NCBI GenBank assembly: GCA_028823885.1
Contig: JAPPFK010000056.1
Location: forward strand, 1 to 50,392
Source: Rhodospirillales bacterium
Lineage (GTDB): Bacteria > Pseudomonadota > Alphaproteobacteria > Rhodospirillales > UBA2165
Length of the DNA stretch: 50,392 nucleotides
Direction: 5' to 3'
Positions 33,396 to 42,360 of this stretch are shown here, piece after piece (position 1 is the first letter of the stretch; each line of letters starts with the position of its first letter). The position numbers and the translations under genes are program-made. Under the pieces are notes generated by a model. The model made no database searches and was not told the DNA's origin. It saw only the letters and a program-made list of their open reading frames with translations.

Positions 33396-34664
33396 ATGAC
33401 CGTACTGATCGCCGGCGGCGGCATCGCCGGCCTGGCCCTCGGCCTCACCTGCCACCAGATCGGCGCGCCGTTCAGGATTTTTGAAAGCGTCGACGAGGTC
33501 AAACCCCTTGGGGTCGGCATCAACCTGCAGCCGAGCGCGGTCCGCGAGCTTTTCGATCTCGGACTGGAGCCGTACCTCGGCGGCATCGGCGTTCGAACCC
33601 GCGATTACGGCATGTACACCAAGACCGGATTGGAGATTTGGACCGAGCCCCGGGGAACCTGGGCGGGCTACAAATGGCCGCAATTTTCGGTCCACCGGGG
33701 CATGCTGCACATGATGCTCTATGAACAGCTCCTGCGGCGCGCCGGCCCCGATTGCTTCGAGACCGGCTGGTCGGCCACCGGTTTCGAGACCTCCGATGCC
33801 CGCGCCGTGCTGCATCTCGAGAACCGCGCCGGCGAGACCCGGAGCGAATCCGGCACCCTGCTCCTCGGCGCCGACGGGATTCATTCGGCGATACGCGCCC
33901 GGATGGCGCCGGACGAAGGCCCGCCCGCCTGGGGCGGCTTCATCCTGTGGCGCGGCACCACCCGCATGAAGCCGTTCCTCACCGGGGCGTCCATGGTCAT
34001 GGTCGGCTACGACGCCCAGCGCTTCGTCTCATACCCCATATCCGAAACCGATCCCGGCACCGGCGAGGCGCTGGTCAACTGGATCGCCAGCATCAAGTTC
34101 AACATGGACGACAGCTGGCGAAAGGAAGACTGGAACCGGCTCGCCAATATGGATGACTTCCTGCCCCGCTACGAGGAATGGGTCTTCGACTGGCTCGACG
34201 TCCCGGCAATGGTGCGCGCCAGCGACAGGATCTACGAATATCCCATGGTCGACCGGGACCCGTTGGACCGCTGGACCCATGGCCGGGTCTCGCTGATCGG
34301 GGACGCCGCGCACGCCGCCTATCCCGTCGGCTCCAACGGCGCCGGACAGGCCATCGTCGATGCCCGCAAGCTGGGCGCCGCGTTCCTCGCCCACGGCCTG
34401 ACGGAACGGGCGCTCCAGGTCTACGAGGATGAAATGCGTCCGGCGACCGAAAAGGTGATCCATGCCAATCGCGGCGGCGACGGGCCGGACGCCATTCTCG
34501 ATGTGATCGAAGAGCTATGCGGCGGCGTGTTCGACGACATCCACGACGTCATGCCCTACGAAGACCTGAAGAACCATGCCGACAAATACAAGAAGCTGGC
34601 GGGCTTCAGCATTGATGAACTGAACGCCCTGCCGCCGCTGATCCCGGAGACGGCCCGGCTCTAG
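33396..34664 (+). CDS. FAD-dependent aromatic monooxygenase (PhzS/PHBH-like)
   Basis: A 422-residue class A flavin monooxygenase. The dinucleotide fold VLIAGGGIAGLALGL is at residues 3-17, and KPLGVGINLQPSAVREL follows. The DG motif is LLLGADGIHSAIRARM near 155, and the GD motif HGRVSLIGDAAHAAYPVGSNGAGQAIVDA is near 300. The GVGINLQPSAV pattern is close to the phenazine hydroxylase PhzS group. It hydroxylates an aromatic ring using NAD(P)H and O2. ATG 33396 is preferred since it starts the Rossmann strand. It is divergent from the DUF3237 gene by 121 bp. Confidence 0.93.
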   Translation: MTVLIAGGGIAGLALGLTCHQIGAPFRIFESVDEVKPLGVGINLQPSAVRELFDLGLEPYLGGIGVRTRDYGMYTKTGLEIWTEPRGTWAGYKWPQFSVHRGMLHMMLYEQLLRRAGPDCFETGWSATGFETSDARAVLHLENRAGETRSESGTLLLGADGIHSAIRARMAPDEGPPAWGGFILWRGTTRMKPFLTGASMVMVGYDAQRFVSYPISETDPGTGEALVNWIASIKFNMDDSWRKEDWNRLANMDDFLPRYEEWVFDWLDVPAMVRASDRIYEYPMVDRDPLDRWTHGRVSLIGDAAHAAYPVGSNGAGQAIVDARKLGAAFLAHGLTERALQVYEDEMRPATEKVIHANRGGDGPDAILDVIEELCGGVFDDIHDVMPYEDLKNHADKYKKLAGFSIDELNALPPLIPETARL

Positions 34665-34977
34665 GGTCCGGCCTCGATCGAGCCGCCCTCCGCGTGTTAC
34701 GGCGGTGAGGACGGCGGATAGGTGAGGAGGATGGAAGTTCATGGATGCCCCGCTCGGAGGCGGGGCATGACGAGTGGATATACGACACAAACCAGATCGT
34801 CATCACCGGGCTTGACCCGGTGATCCACGTGGATGGCCGGGTCCGGGCCCGGCCATGACGTATTCCATTTGGGGCATCCTCCACTCGTCATACCGCGGCC
34901 CACCGGACCGGCTTCGCCGGCCGGAGGACAAGCTGCGTCCGGGGTATCCAGAGGGCGCCGGCGGCGTCGGGCGACCC
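34665..34977. repeat. Array of R2 palindromic repeats in a gene-free 313-bp gap
   Basis: At least four units with GTCAT/ATGAC and GGATCC/GGATGCC-type ends lie between about 34742 and 34955: GGATGCCCCGCTCGGAGG...ATGAC, GTCATCACCGGGCTTGACCC...GATCCACG, GGATGGCCGGGTCC...CATGACG and GTCATACCGCGGCCC...GGTATCCAG. They alternate in orientation, giving a series of hairpins between two convergent genes. No gene is visible. Confidence 0.78.
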
Positions 34978-35187
34978 TCAGTTCTCGTAGCGAAAGCCGA
35001 TCCGCAGCGTCACCTGATATTCCGCAACCTTGCCATCGTCGACCCGGCCGCGAATTTCGCCGACTTCGAACCAGTCGAGATTCCGCACGGTTTCCGCGGC
35101 GGTCTCGACGGCCCCTTGAATGGCGTCGATTACCGATTCGTCGGACGTACCGACCACCTGGGTCATTCGATAGACTTTGCCAGCCAT
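34978..35187 (-). CDS. Dodecin family flavin-binding protein
   Basis: A 69-residue protein. Dodecin features are KVYRMTQVVGTSDESVIDAIQGAVETAAETVRNLDWFEVGEIRGRV and the terminal VTLRIGF. The conserved Trp (L-D-W-F-E-V) stacks on the isoalloxazine ring. Dodecins form hollow dodecamers that store flavin or coenzyme A and buffer free FMN, which makes sense beside many flavin monooxygenases. GGGAGGAAATC precedes the ATG. Confidence 0.95.
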   Translation of the reverse strand: MAGKVYRMTQVVGTSDESVIDAIQGAVETAAETVRNLDWFEVGEIRGRVDDGKVAEYQVTLRIGFRYEN

Positions 35188-35260
35188 GATTTCCTCCCGT
35201 TCCTGATCCCGTCACGATAGGTCAACCGGGAGGTCCGGTCGAGGGAACGACGATCCGCCA

Positions 35261-36208
35261 CTAGCCGACGAAAATACTGTCGGGCAGGAACGCGGAGACC
35301 AGCCAGTTGGGGGCATCGACGATCTCGGAGATTTTAAGGTCGACGGCCACCGAACATATGACATAGGCCTCGTGCCAAGAGAGGCCCCGTTCCGTCGTCA
35401 GGTGATGAATCATGTAGCGGATCGCCTGCTGGGCGTTGGCATAGAGATCCGGGCCCTGCGCCGACGTGGCGTAGTAGCCCGATGTGTTCACCACCGGCGC
35501 GAGCGGTCCGGGTATTCGGGCGCGCGGCTCCTCGAAATCGGTCCCGGGCAGCAAATCGAACTTGAGGGTCAGTGTGGACCAGGTCTCGATAGCCGTGATG
35601 CACGCCTCGCCGTCGCCCTGCGCGGCGTGGGCGTCTCCGGTGCTGAACAGCGCACCGTCCCATTGGACCGGCAAATAAACGGTCGAGCCCACGGTCAGAT
35701 GCTTATTGTCCATATTGCCGCCGGTCTCCCGGGGCGGCGCCGTGGAAAGCGCGCCGCTCTCGGCGAGTGCATTGCCCAGAACGCCCGGAAACGGCGCAAT
35801 GGGAATTGCGATATCGCCGCGATGCTTCATCCGCGCGAATTGGCCGTCCGACAAGTCCCAGATCTGCAGGTAGGGGCCCGGCAACTCTTCGGCCGGCAGC
35901 AGGCCGCGTCCCGGATTGATGGCCGTCCAGCCGAAATTAGCCGGCAGTTTCATCGAGACGATTTCCACCGCCAGCACGTCACCCGGCGCCGCACCCCGCA
36001 CATGTACCGGGCCGGTCAACGGGTGGCCCTTGAACGGCCCTTTTCGGATGACGTCTTCCGCCGTCGAGTCGATGGAATAGAAGTTGTCCGCTGCATCCCG
36101 GGTATGGAAAGTCACCGTGTCGCCGGGATCGATGGTCAGGCGCGGCTCCAGCGAGTGGTCCCAGGCGTAGTGGACGACATCGGCGTCGAGTTCATATGAC
36201 CGGCTCAT
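35261..36208 (-). CDS. Acetamidase/formamidase family protein
   Basis: A 315-residue FmdA/AmdA-type amidase. Family landmarks are PLTGPVHVRGAAPGDVLAVEIV near residue 75, HRGDIAIPIAPFPGVLGNA, and GDAHAAQGDGE near 210 with metal-binding His/Asp. The C-terminal part YVICSVAVDLKISEIVDAPNWLVSAFLP is also typical. It releases ammonia from short amides. Start ATG 36208 overlaps the stop of the preceding MetE/UROD-like gene in an ATGA junction, so translation is coupled. It likely acts on a formamide or amide product of the pathway served by those two paralogues. Confidence 0.93.
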   Translation of the reverse strand: MSRSYELDADVVHYAWDHSLEPRLTIDPGDTVTFHTRDAADNFYSIDSTAEDVIRKGPFKGHPLTGPVHVRGAAPGDVLAVEIVSMKLPANFGWTAINPGRGLLPAEELPGPYLQIWDLSDGQFARMKHRGDIAIPIAPFPGVLGNALAESGALSTAPPRETGGNMDNKHLTVGSTVYLPVQWDGALFSTGDAHAAQGDGEACITAIETWSTLTLKFDLLPGTDFEEPRARIPGPLAPVVNTSGYYATSAQGPDLYANAQQAIRYMIHHLTTERGLSWHEAYVICSVAVDLKISEIVDAPNWLVSAFLPDSIFVG

Positions 36209-37236
36209 CCCTCTTCGACCATGGCGGTGTGGGTGGCGTAGACCTCCGGCATGGTCTCGGGGGGCCGGCGCCCGAAACCGCATTCGGTCGCGACGCCGAA
36301 CCGCGCCACGTGCCTTTTCGCCGTCGCCACCCGGGCCCGGGTCGCCTCCACCCCGCCGGTGTGATGCACCAGGCCGAGATACAGTTCGGTGCCCGGTCTC
36401 AGGCTCAATTTCCGGAGCGGCTCGTAATAGGCGTCGTCGTCCCGTTCCTTCGGCACCGGCAGGTGAATCCAGGCGATGGGCCGCTTGGCGAGGGCGGACA
36501 CGCCGTTGGCCACGTCCACCAAGTGGCCGGTATCCTTGGGCTCGACGAAATGCTTGTGGCCGGAATCGCCGTAACAGAAGTGAAGGCCCGCCTCCATGGG
36601 TTCGGGCACCATATCCACCAGCCGGGCGACCCGCCTGTTGATCTCGCCCAGCAGGTCGTCGCCCAGGTGATTTTCCGCAATGCCTTCCAGCAGGGCGAAC
36701 TCGCTGACCACCTCCCACTGAATGGCGAGCTTCTCCGGCGGGATGGCGGCGGCCATCTTCTCGAACTCCCGGCCGAGCGCCCGGCCATAGGCCTGCTCGA
36801 ACATGTCGCGATGGTCCTTTGCCACATAGAACGTCACCAGCGCCAGAGGCGTCGGCAATCCAACCTGGAAACGGACGTCGGCGGGGATTACCCCTTCCTC
36901 CGCCAGCCTGGAGAATGTCCCATAGGACTCGATGGCCGCATCGCCATAGCCGAGGTTGGGAAATTCGATCTCATCCGGCGAAGCCACGCCGTCGATGATT
37001 TCGTAGGGCGGGAACGGCACGTAGATGTTGTCCACGTCCTGCTGCCTTATCTGCGGGCTCTGGCCGATACGCTTGTACTGCCAGCGAATCCAGGTGTCCC
37101 GCTCGCCCACCTCGCCGTCGGGCAGCCGGGCCAGGTGGCCGGACAGATGTTCCATCGCCGCGCGAAAGGTTTCCTCGGCGCTGGCGTAGGGGGCGCTCCC
37201 CACCATCAGGACGCCGGATACTTGAGTGTCGGTCAT
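36205..37236 (-). CDS. MetE/UROD-like barrel protein, paralogue 1
   Basis: A 343-residue protein starting GVLMVGSAPYASAEETFRAAMEH, then LPDGEVGERDTWIRWQYKR. Two candidate zinc-ligand regions recall methionine synthase: LHFCYGDSGHKHFVEP near residue 215 and VATECGFGRRPP near 320. The family is generally annotated as uroporphyrinogen decarboxylase or cobalamin-independent Met-synthase-like; its chemistry is not established. The start overlaps the end of paralogue 2 by the ATGA arrangement, as does its own end with the formamidase. It is about 40-45 percent similar by eye to paralogue 2. Confidence 0.82.
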   Translation of the reverse strand: MTDTQVSGVLMVGSAPYASAEETFRAAMEHLSGHLARLPDGEVGERDTWIRWQYKRIGQSPQIRQQDVDNIYVPFPPYEIIDGVASPDEIEFPNLGYGDAAIESYGTFSRLAEEGVIPADVRFQVGLPTPLALVTFYVAKDHRDMFEQAYGRALGREFEKMAAAIPPEKLAIQWEVVSEFALLEGIAENHLGDDLLGEINRRVARLVDMVPEPMEAGLHFCYGDSGHKHFVEPKDTGHLVDVANGVSALAKRPIAWIHLPVPKERDDDAYYEPLRKLSLRPGTELYLGLVHHTGGVEATRARVATAKRHVARFGVATECGFGRRPPETMPEVYATHTAMVEEG

Positions 37237-38258
37237 TGGCAAAGCTCCCGGTGAATGTTGAGGAGTTCGGGAATGGTCGCCGGGTCGCGGCGCCCGAACC
37301 CGCATTCGGTGGCGATGTCGTAGTCGGCGGCGTACTTGTCGGCGACGGCCATGCGGCGGCGCCCGCCCTCGACGCCGTCGGTATGATGCACCAGCCCCAG
37401 GATCAGCTTGGTCTCCCCGGGCAGCTTCAAGTCCTCCAGCGGCTTGAAGTAATCGTCGTCCGCCCGGCCCCGCGGCACGGGCATGTGCATGAAGTCCACC
37501 CGCCGGGGCGAGCCGGCGACGATGCCGTTGGCGAAAGCGACCGAGGTTCCGAGGTCTTCCGGCTCGACAATGTGCTGGTGCCCGGGATCGCCGTAACACA
37601 GGTGGATGCCGAACTCGACATCGTCCCGGACCATACCGGCCAGCCGCGCGACCCGCGCGACCGAGCCCTCGATGTGGTCGTCATAGGGCAGCTTGGGTCC
37701 GCCGTCGGCGCCGACGACTTCGTAGCAAACGTCGAACTGAATGCTCAGCTTGCCGGCGGGAACGGCGGCCTGCATCTTTTCCAGATCCCGCGCCATGGCG
37801 GCCTCGATGGCCGGCTCCACGTCGAGCTGGTGATCGGGCATGACGAAACCGCAAACCAGGGCCATGGGCGTCGGCACGCAAACCAGGAACCGTACATCGG
37901 ACGGAATTTTGCCGGCGCGCCGGAGCTCGTCGAACAGCACATAGGACTCGATGGCTTCGTCACCGTAGCCAAGCTCGCCCAGGTCCACATCTGCCGGCGA
38001 GAGGCCCGCCTTGATCCTGTAGAATGGCCGTTGCACCGAGTCCTTGAAGCCCGGCAGTTTCACCTCCGCCAGTTCCTGCTCGAGTTGTTCGCAGCCGTCG
38101 AAGCTGGCCTGTTGCCAGCGGATCCAATATCCCCGCTCGCCGGTTTCCCCATCGGGTATCCGCGGACAGCACCCCTTCAGGGTTTCCGCGACGGTGGTGA
38201 AGACGGTTTCCGCATCGGCCAATCCGACGCTGCCGATAAGATGCGCTTGGCGGGCCAT
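37233..38258 (-). CDS. MetE/UROD-like barrel protein, paralogue 2
   Basis: A 341-residue protein, first gene of the three-gene overlapping operon. It has the same frame of motifs as paralogue 1: LIGSVGLADAETVFTTVAETL, RIPDGETGERGYWIRWQQ, LGYGDEAIESY, IHLCYGDPGHQHIVEPEDLG and IATECGFGRRDP. The likely H-x-C and C metal ligands are retained. GGGGGAGGCC precedes the ATG. Tandem duplication followed by divergence is the simplest origin; a heteromeric pair acting on one substrate is possible. Function unknown. Confidence 0.82.
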   Translation of the reverse strand: MARQAHLIGSVGLADAETVFTTVAETLKGCCPRIPDGETGERGYWIRWQQASFDGCEQLEQELAEVKLPGFKDSVQRPFYRIKAGLSPADVDLGELGYGDEAIESYVLFDELRRAGKIPSDVRFLVCVPTPMALVCGFVMPDHQLDVEPAIEAAMARDLEKMQAAVPAGKLSIQFDVCYEVVGADGGPKLPYDDHIEGSVARVARLAGMVRDDVEFGIHLCYGDPGHQHIVEPEDLGTSVAFANGIVAGSPRRVDFMHMPVPRGRADDDYFKPLEDLKLPGETKLILGLVHHTDGVEGGRRRMAVADKYAADYDIATECGFGRRDPATIPELLNIHRELCQ

Positions 38259-38414
38259 GGCCTCCCCCTTTCGGCTTGTTGTCCGGCGCCCCGACAGGGT
38301 CGGCCGGGGTGCGGAGAGAGTCAACCATGCCAATCGCCGGCGCAATGCCCGGGCCGCGGCTGGACCCGCGGCGCTTGGGCAGGATAGACTTTCCCGGAAG
38401 ACGTGGAGGAAAAC

Positions 38415-39599
38415 ATGGACGGAAGCAGCGGCGTTTCGCCCGATTTGTGGCGCCAATACGCCTCGGCCGAACCCGGCACCATCGGCGGCGAGTATCTCCG
38501 CACCTTCTGGCAGCCGGTGGCCCTATCGTCGGAGGTCGAAAACGGCCGGACCAGGCCCCTCCACGTCATGGGCGAGCGCCACACCCTCTACCGCGGCGAG
38601 ACCGGAACGCCCCATATCGTGGGGTTCCGCTGCGCCCATCGGGCAACCCAGCTGTCGACCGGATGGGTGCGGGGCGACGACCTTCAGTGCATGTATCACG
38701 GCTGGACCTACGACGGGGACGGCGCCTGCATCTACCGCCCGGGCGAGAAACAGTCCGGGCGGTTCGAGCGCGCCGACATCGGCGGCTATCCGGCGCGCGA
38801 GCATCTCGGGCTGATCTACGGCTATTTCGGCGAGGGCGAGCCGCCCCCCTTCCCGCCCTTCGAGGGCTACAGGAATTTGGGCGTGATCGAGAACCACGTG
38901 CTCGACTTCCCGGCCAACTGGTTCCAGACCATGGAGAACCATTTCGACGAAGTGCACATCGCCTTCGTCCACAGCTTCGGCGGGTCCCACAACGATCTCG
39001 GCCGCTCCGGCTTCCAGCTGCCGGAAATGAAAATCTACGAAACCGGCTACGGGATGATCCGCGAAACCCGGGTCGAGGGGGGTGACTGGCGGAAGACCCT
39101 CTATCTGCTGCCCAACATCATGCGCATTCTCATCCCCAGCTTCGCCGAGCTGAACGACGTCGGGGGCTGGCGCGACACCTACATCATCATCGTGCCCACC
39201 GACGATGAGAACCACCGGGTCTACTTCACCCAAAACGTCCATATCGCCGAGGATGAAATGGACGCCTGGCGGGAAGTCCACGGCCGGTTCAACGCCCGGG
39301 TCAAAGCGGCGCCGCCCATCGCCGAGCTGGCCCACAGGATCCTCGCCGGAGAGGCGCACATCACCGACTACATGGATCACCCGCACCTCCTGCTGCTCGA
39401 GGACGCCATCACCCAGGGCGGCCAGGGCCAGTTTACCGACCGGAGCCGGGAACTGCTGGGCCGCACGGATGTGGGCGTCGTCGAAATGCGCAAGGTGTTC
39501 CTCCGCGAGATGCAGGCCCACGCCGACGGCCGGCCCTTGAAGGCGTGGAACTACCGGGGCGAGGAGCCGGCCCTCGGGTTCGACCCCGGGTCCGGTTAA
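38415..39599 (+). CDS. Rieske non-heme iron oxygenase alpha subunit
   Basis: A 394-residue oxygenase. Rieske ligands are C73-x-H75 (RCAHRATQLS) and C92-x-x-H95 (QCMYHGWTYD). The catalytic iron site is near ENHFDEVHIAFVHSFGG, with the two His four apart after an Asp/Glu. The protein is larger than the VanA-like gene at 20682 and belongs to a different branch. GTGGAGGAAAAC precedes ATG 38415; an upstream GTG in frame is the ribosome site itself. Divergent from the MetE/UROD-like operon by 156 bp. No reductase is nearby. Confidence 0.92.
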   Translation: MDGSSGVSPDLWRQYASAEPGTIGGEYLRTFWQPVALSSEVENGRTRPLHVMGERHTLYRGETGTPHIVGFRCAHRATQLSTGWVRGDDLQCMYHGWTYDGDGACIYRPGEKQSGRFERADIGGYPAREHLGLIYGYFGEGEPPPFPPFEGYRNLGVIENHVLDFPANWFQTMENHFDEVHIAFVHSFGGSHNDLGRSGFQLPEMKIYETGYGMIRETRVEGGDWRKTLYLLPNIMRILIPSFAELNDVGGWRDTYIIIVPTDDENHRVYFTQNVHIAEDEMDAWREVHGRFNARVKAAPPIAELAHRILAGEAHITDYMDHPHLLLLEDAITQGGQGQFTDRSRELLGRTDVGVVEMRKVFLREMQAHADGRPLKAWNYRGEEPALGFDPGSG

Positions 39600-39620
39600 T
39601 CGCTAATTTCGACTCGACTC

Positions 39621-39648
39621 CCGCCGCGCCGGGCGGCAAGGTTTTTCC
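39621..39648 (+). terminator. Rho-independent terminator after the Rieske gene
   Basis: CCGCC (39621-39625) pairs with GGCGG (39632-39636) around a short GC loop, followed by CAAGG and a T-run at 39642-39646. It lies 22 bp after the Rieske stop codon. Confidence 0.6.
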
Positions 39649-39740
39649 TGCAATCACATGAAGGCTTCCCACGATTGCGGGTCCCGCCCGGGAGGGCTCC
39701 GGGACCGGGATCGGGGAGGCCGTGGCACAAGGGCCGGACG

Positions 39741-40526
39741 ATGCGCATTGGGGTGATCGGATACGGCTTTATCGGGCGCTCCATCGTGGAACGGATCGAG
39801 GCCAGCGGCGGGGTGTTCGAGACCGCCTTCGTCCACAATCGGAGCGCCGATGCCCTGGCCGGGCTCGATCCCGCGCTCCGGCTCGACGACCTCGGCGAAG
39901 CCCGCGAACGCCGTCCCTCGCTGATCATCGAATGCGCCCATCCGTCCTATACCGCCCGCTTCGGCGCGGGGTTTCTGGAATTCGCCGACTACATGCCGCT
40001 CTCGGTCACGGCGCTCGCCGACGACGGGCTCAGGACCCGGCTTGAAGAAGCGGCGAACGCCCATGGCACGCGGATGTTCGTACCGTGCGGCGCACTGCTC
40101 GGCGGAGACGAACTGTTGTCGCGGCCCGGGCGGTGGCAGCGGGTCAGGATCACCTTCCGCAAGCACCCCGACAATATCGACTTCGCCGACAGCGGCGTGG
40201 ATCCGGCGGAGATCGACGGCGAGACGGTGATCTACGAGGGCTCGGTCCGCGGCGTCGCGCGGCTCTACCCGCGCAATGTCAACACCATGGTGACTTGTGC
40301 GCTGGTTGCGACCGGCCTCGATGAATGCGAGGCGCGCTTGGTTTGCGATCCCGGGCTCGATTGCGCGGTCGCCGAGGTCGAGGCCTGGGACCGCGAGGGC
40401 GGCACGATCCGCACCGAGAAACGCCAGCCCGCCGTCGGCGTCTCCGGCACCGAAATGGTGCATTCCATTTGGTATTCCGTCCTGCGCGCGAGCGGCAGGC
40501 GGGGACATGCCATAGAGTTGGTGTAA
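39741..40526 (+). CDS. L-aspartate dehydrogenase-like protein
   Basis: A 261-residue NAD(P)-dependent enzyme. Rossmann motif MRIGVIGYGFIGRSIVERI opens the protein. The conserved MFVPCGALLGGDELL segment is near residue 110, and EGSVRGVARLYPRNVNTMVTCALVATGL near 170 matches the aspartate dehydrogenase (NadX, DUF108) signature. The usual pathway is aspartate to iminoaspartate for NAD synthesis, or the reverse. It lies 45 bp before the ABC importer, so it may instead act on an amino acid or imine taken up by that system. ATG start at the Rossmann strand. Confidence 0.82.
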   Translation: MRIGVIGYGFIGRSIVERIEASGGVFETAFVHNRSADALAGLDPALRLDDLGEARERRPSLIIECAHPSYTARFGAGFLEFADYMPLSVTALADDGLRTRLEEAANAHGTRMFVPCGALLGGDELLSRPGRWQRVRITFRKHPDNIDFADSGVDPAEIDGETVIYEGSVRGVARLYPRNVNTMVTCALVATGLDECEARLVCDPGLDCAVAEVEAWDREGGTIRTEKRQPAVGVSGTEMVHSIWYSVLRASGRRGHAIELV

Positions 40527-40571
40527 CGGTATGTTTGGTATGAAAAGTCGAAACCGACAATGGAGGAAACT

Positions 40572-41552
40572 ATGTCCATGCTGAAATCGTGGTCCGCGGC
40601 GGCCGCCCTCGCCCTGACCGCCCTGGTTCTGTCGCCTCAACCCGGAGCGGCCGCGGACAAGAAGGTCGCGATTGCCAACCTCGGCCCCCATTCCGTCCTC
40701 AAGCTGGTGATCGACGGCTTCAAGGCGGGTTTGGCGAGCGGCGGCTTCAAGGAAGGCGCAGGGGTCGAGTACATCTACAAGGATGCGAATTTCGATCCGT
40801 CGCTGGTGGCGCAGGTGCTGACCGCGCTGGAGGCGTCCGAGCCCGATCTGTTGCTGACCGTCACGACGCCCATCACCCAGGCGTCCAAGCGGGTGATCCG
40901 CAACAAGTCGCTGCCGATCGTCTTCGCGCCCGTCACCGATCCGGTGGACGCCGGGCTGGTCAAATCCTGGGACAAGGGGAGCGCGCGTTTCGTCGGCGCC
41001 TCCAATCTTCAGGACATGGATACGGTCATCGCGAAGGCGAAGGCGATCCTGGGCAAGGTGTCGTCGATGGGGCTCCTGTTCAACCCGGGCGACGCGAACG
41101 ACCGGGTGAACGTCAAATACGCCGAGGCCGCCGCAAAGAAGGCCGGTGTGAAACTCAGGACGATCAGCGTGGAGACGGTCAACGACATTCCGAGCCGGGT
41201 GGAGGCGCTGAAGGGGGTGGACTTCATCTATCTGATCCCGTCGAGCATGCTGCAGCCCTCCGTCGCGGTCGTCGCCGCATCGGCCAAGCGCAACAAGATA
41301 CCGGTGATCAACGCCAGCCCCGGCGGCGTGAAGGCCGGGCATGTTCTGGGGGCGGTCTCGGTCTCGTGGCGGGATGTCGGCTATCAGGCCGGCTTGCTCG
41401 GCGCGAAGATTCTGAAGGGAGCCAAGCCGTCCGATCTGCCGATCTTCAGGCCCCAGCCGAAGGATCACCGCGTGCTCCTGAGCGGCAAACGGCTCGGCGA
41501 GTTGAAAATGCCGGTACCGGCCGCGTTCAAGGACTGCAAGTGCGTGATGTGA
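40572..41552 (+). CDS. ABC transporter substrate-binding protein (ABC_sub_bind, TrpX-like)
   Basis: A 326-residue periplasmic binding protein with signal peptide ending QPGAAA. PF04392 features follow: KVAIANLGPHSVLKLVIDGFKAGL, LTVTTPITQASKRVIRNKSLPIVFAPVTDPVDAGLV near residue 90, SSMGLLFNPGD and PVINASPGGVKAGHVLGAVSVSW. ATG 40572 follows GGAGGAAACT; an earlier ATG is part of that site. Stop overlaps the ATPase start by GTGA. Ligand may be an aromatic amino acid or similar, but is not certain. Confidence 0.92.
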   Translation: MSMLKSWSAAAALALTALVLSPQPGAAADKKVAIANLGPHSVLKLVIDGFKAGLASGGFKEGAGVEYIYKDANFDPSLVAQVLTALEASEPDLLLTVTTPITQASKRVIRNKSLPIVFAPVTDPVDAGLVKSWDKGSARFVGASNLQDMDTVIAKAKAILGKVSSMGLLFNPGDANDRVNVKYAEAAAKKAGVKLRTISVETVNDIPSRVEALKGVDFIYLIPSSMLQPSVAVVAASAKRNKIPVINASPGGVKAGHVLGAVSVSWRDVGYQAGLLGAKILKGAKPSDLPIFRPQPKDHRVLLSGKRLGELKMPVPAAFKDCKCVM

Positions 41553-42352
41553 CCGGTGGCCGGCAAGGTCCGGCGTCGATCCGCGTCCACGACGCGACCA
41601 AGGTTTTTTCGCCCGGCACGCCGAACGAAAAGACCGCCCTGCGCAAGGTGGATTTCGCACTGGAGGACGGCGAATTCGCCGTCGTCATCGGCAGCAACGG
41701 TGCGGGCAAGAGTACGCTTCTGAACGCCCTTGCCGGCGAAGTCCTGCTCGACTCGGGGGAAATCCTGGTCGACGGGCGGGATGTCGGAAGCCAGCCCGTC
41801 TACAGGCGGGCGAAGCTCATATCGCGCGTGTTCCAGGACCCGATGGTGGGCACGGCGCCGGAACTCAGCATCGAGGAAAACCTCGCCGTCGCCGTCAGGC
41901 GCGGCAAGCGGAAGACCTTCAGGCTGGGGCTCAACCGGCGCAAACGGGAATATTTCCGGGAGCGGATTTCCGTCCTCGGGCTTGGGCTGGAGAACCGCCT
42001 GTCGGAGAAGGTCCGGTCGCTCTCGGGCGGCCAGCGCCAGTCCCTGGCCCTGATCATGGCGGCTCTCCTTACGCCGCGGCTGATGCTGCTCGACGAGCAC
42101 ACGTCCGCCCTCGATCCGCGCGCCGCCGAACTCGTGCTCAAGCTGACATCGGACGTGGTGACCGGAGACAAGATCACCACCCTCATGGTCACCCACAACA
42201 TGCAGCATGCGCTGCGCTTCGGCACGCGGCTCTTCATGATGCACGAGGGCGGGATCGTCCTCGACGCGCCGGCCGACGAGAAGGCGGGTCTCACCGTGAA
42301 CGACCTGGTCGGGCGGTTCCTCGTCACCAACGACAAGATGCTTCTGGGCTGA
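41549..42352 (+). CDS. ABC transporter ATP-binding protein
   Basis: A 267-residue ATPase. Walker A is GSNGAGKST near residue 50, the signature is LSGGQRQSLALIMA and Walker B plus D-loop is LMLLDEHTSALDP. MVTHNMQHALRFGTR carries the H-loop. The start is a GTG overlapping the preceding stop (GTGA), so the two are translationally coupled; an in-frame GTG nine bases earlier is an alternative. It drives the adjacent permease. Confidence 0.95.
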   Translation: MTGGRQGPASIRVHDATKVFSPGTPNEKTALRKVDFALEDGEFAVVIGSNGAGKSTLLNALAGEVLLDSGEILVDGRDVGSQPVYRRAKLISRVFQDPMVGTAPELSIEENLAVAVRRGKRKTFRLGLNRRKREYFRERISVLGLGLENRLSEKVRSLSGGQRQSLALIMAALLTPRLMLLDEHTSALDPRAAELVLKLTSDVVTGDKITTLMVTHNMQHALRFGTRLFMMHEGGIVLDAPADEKAGLTVNDLVGRFLVTNDKMLLG

Positions 42353-42360
42353 GCGCCGCG

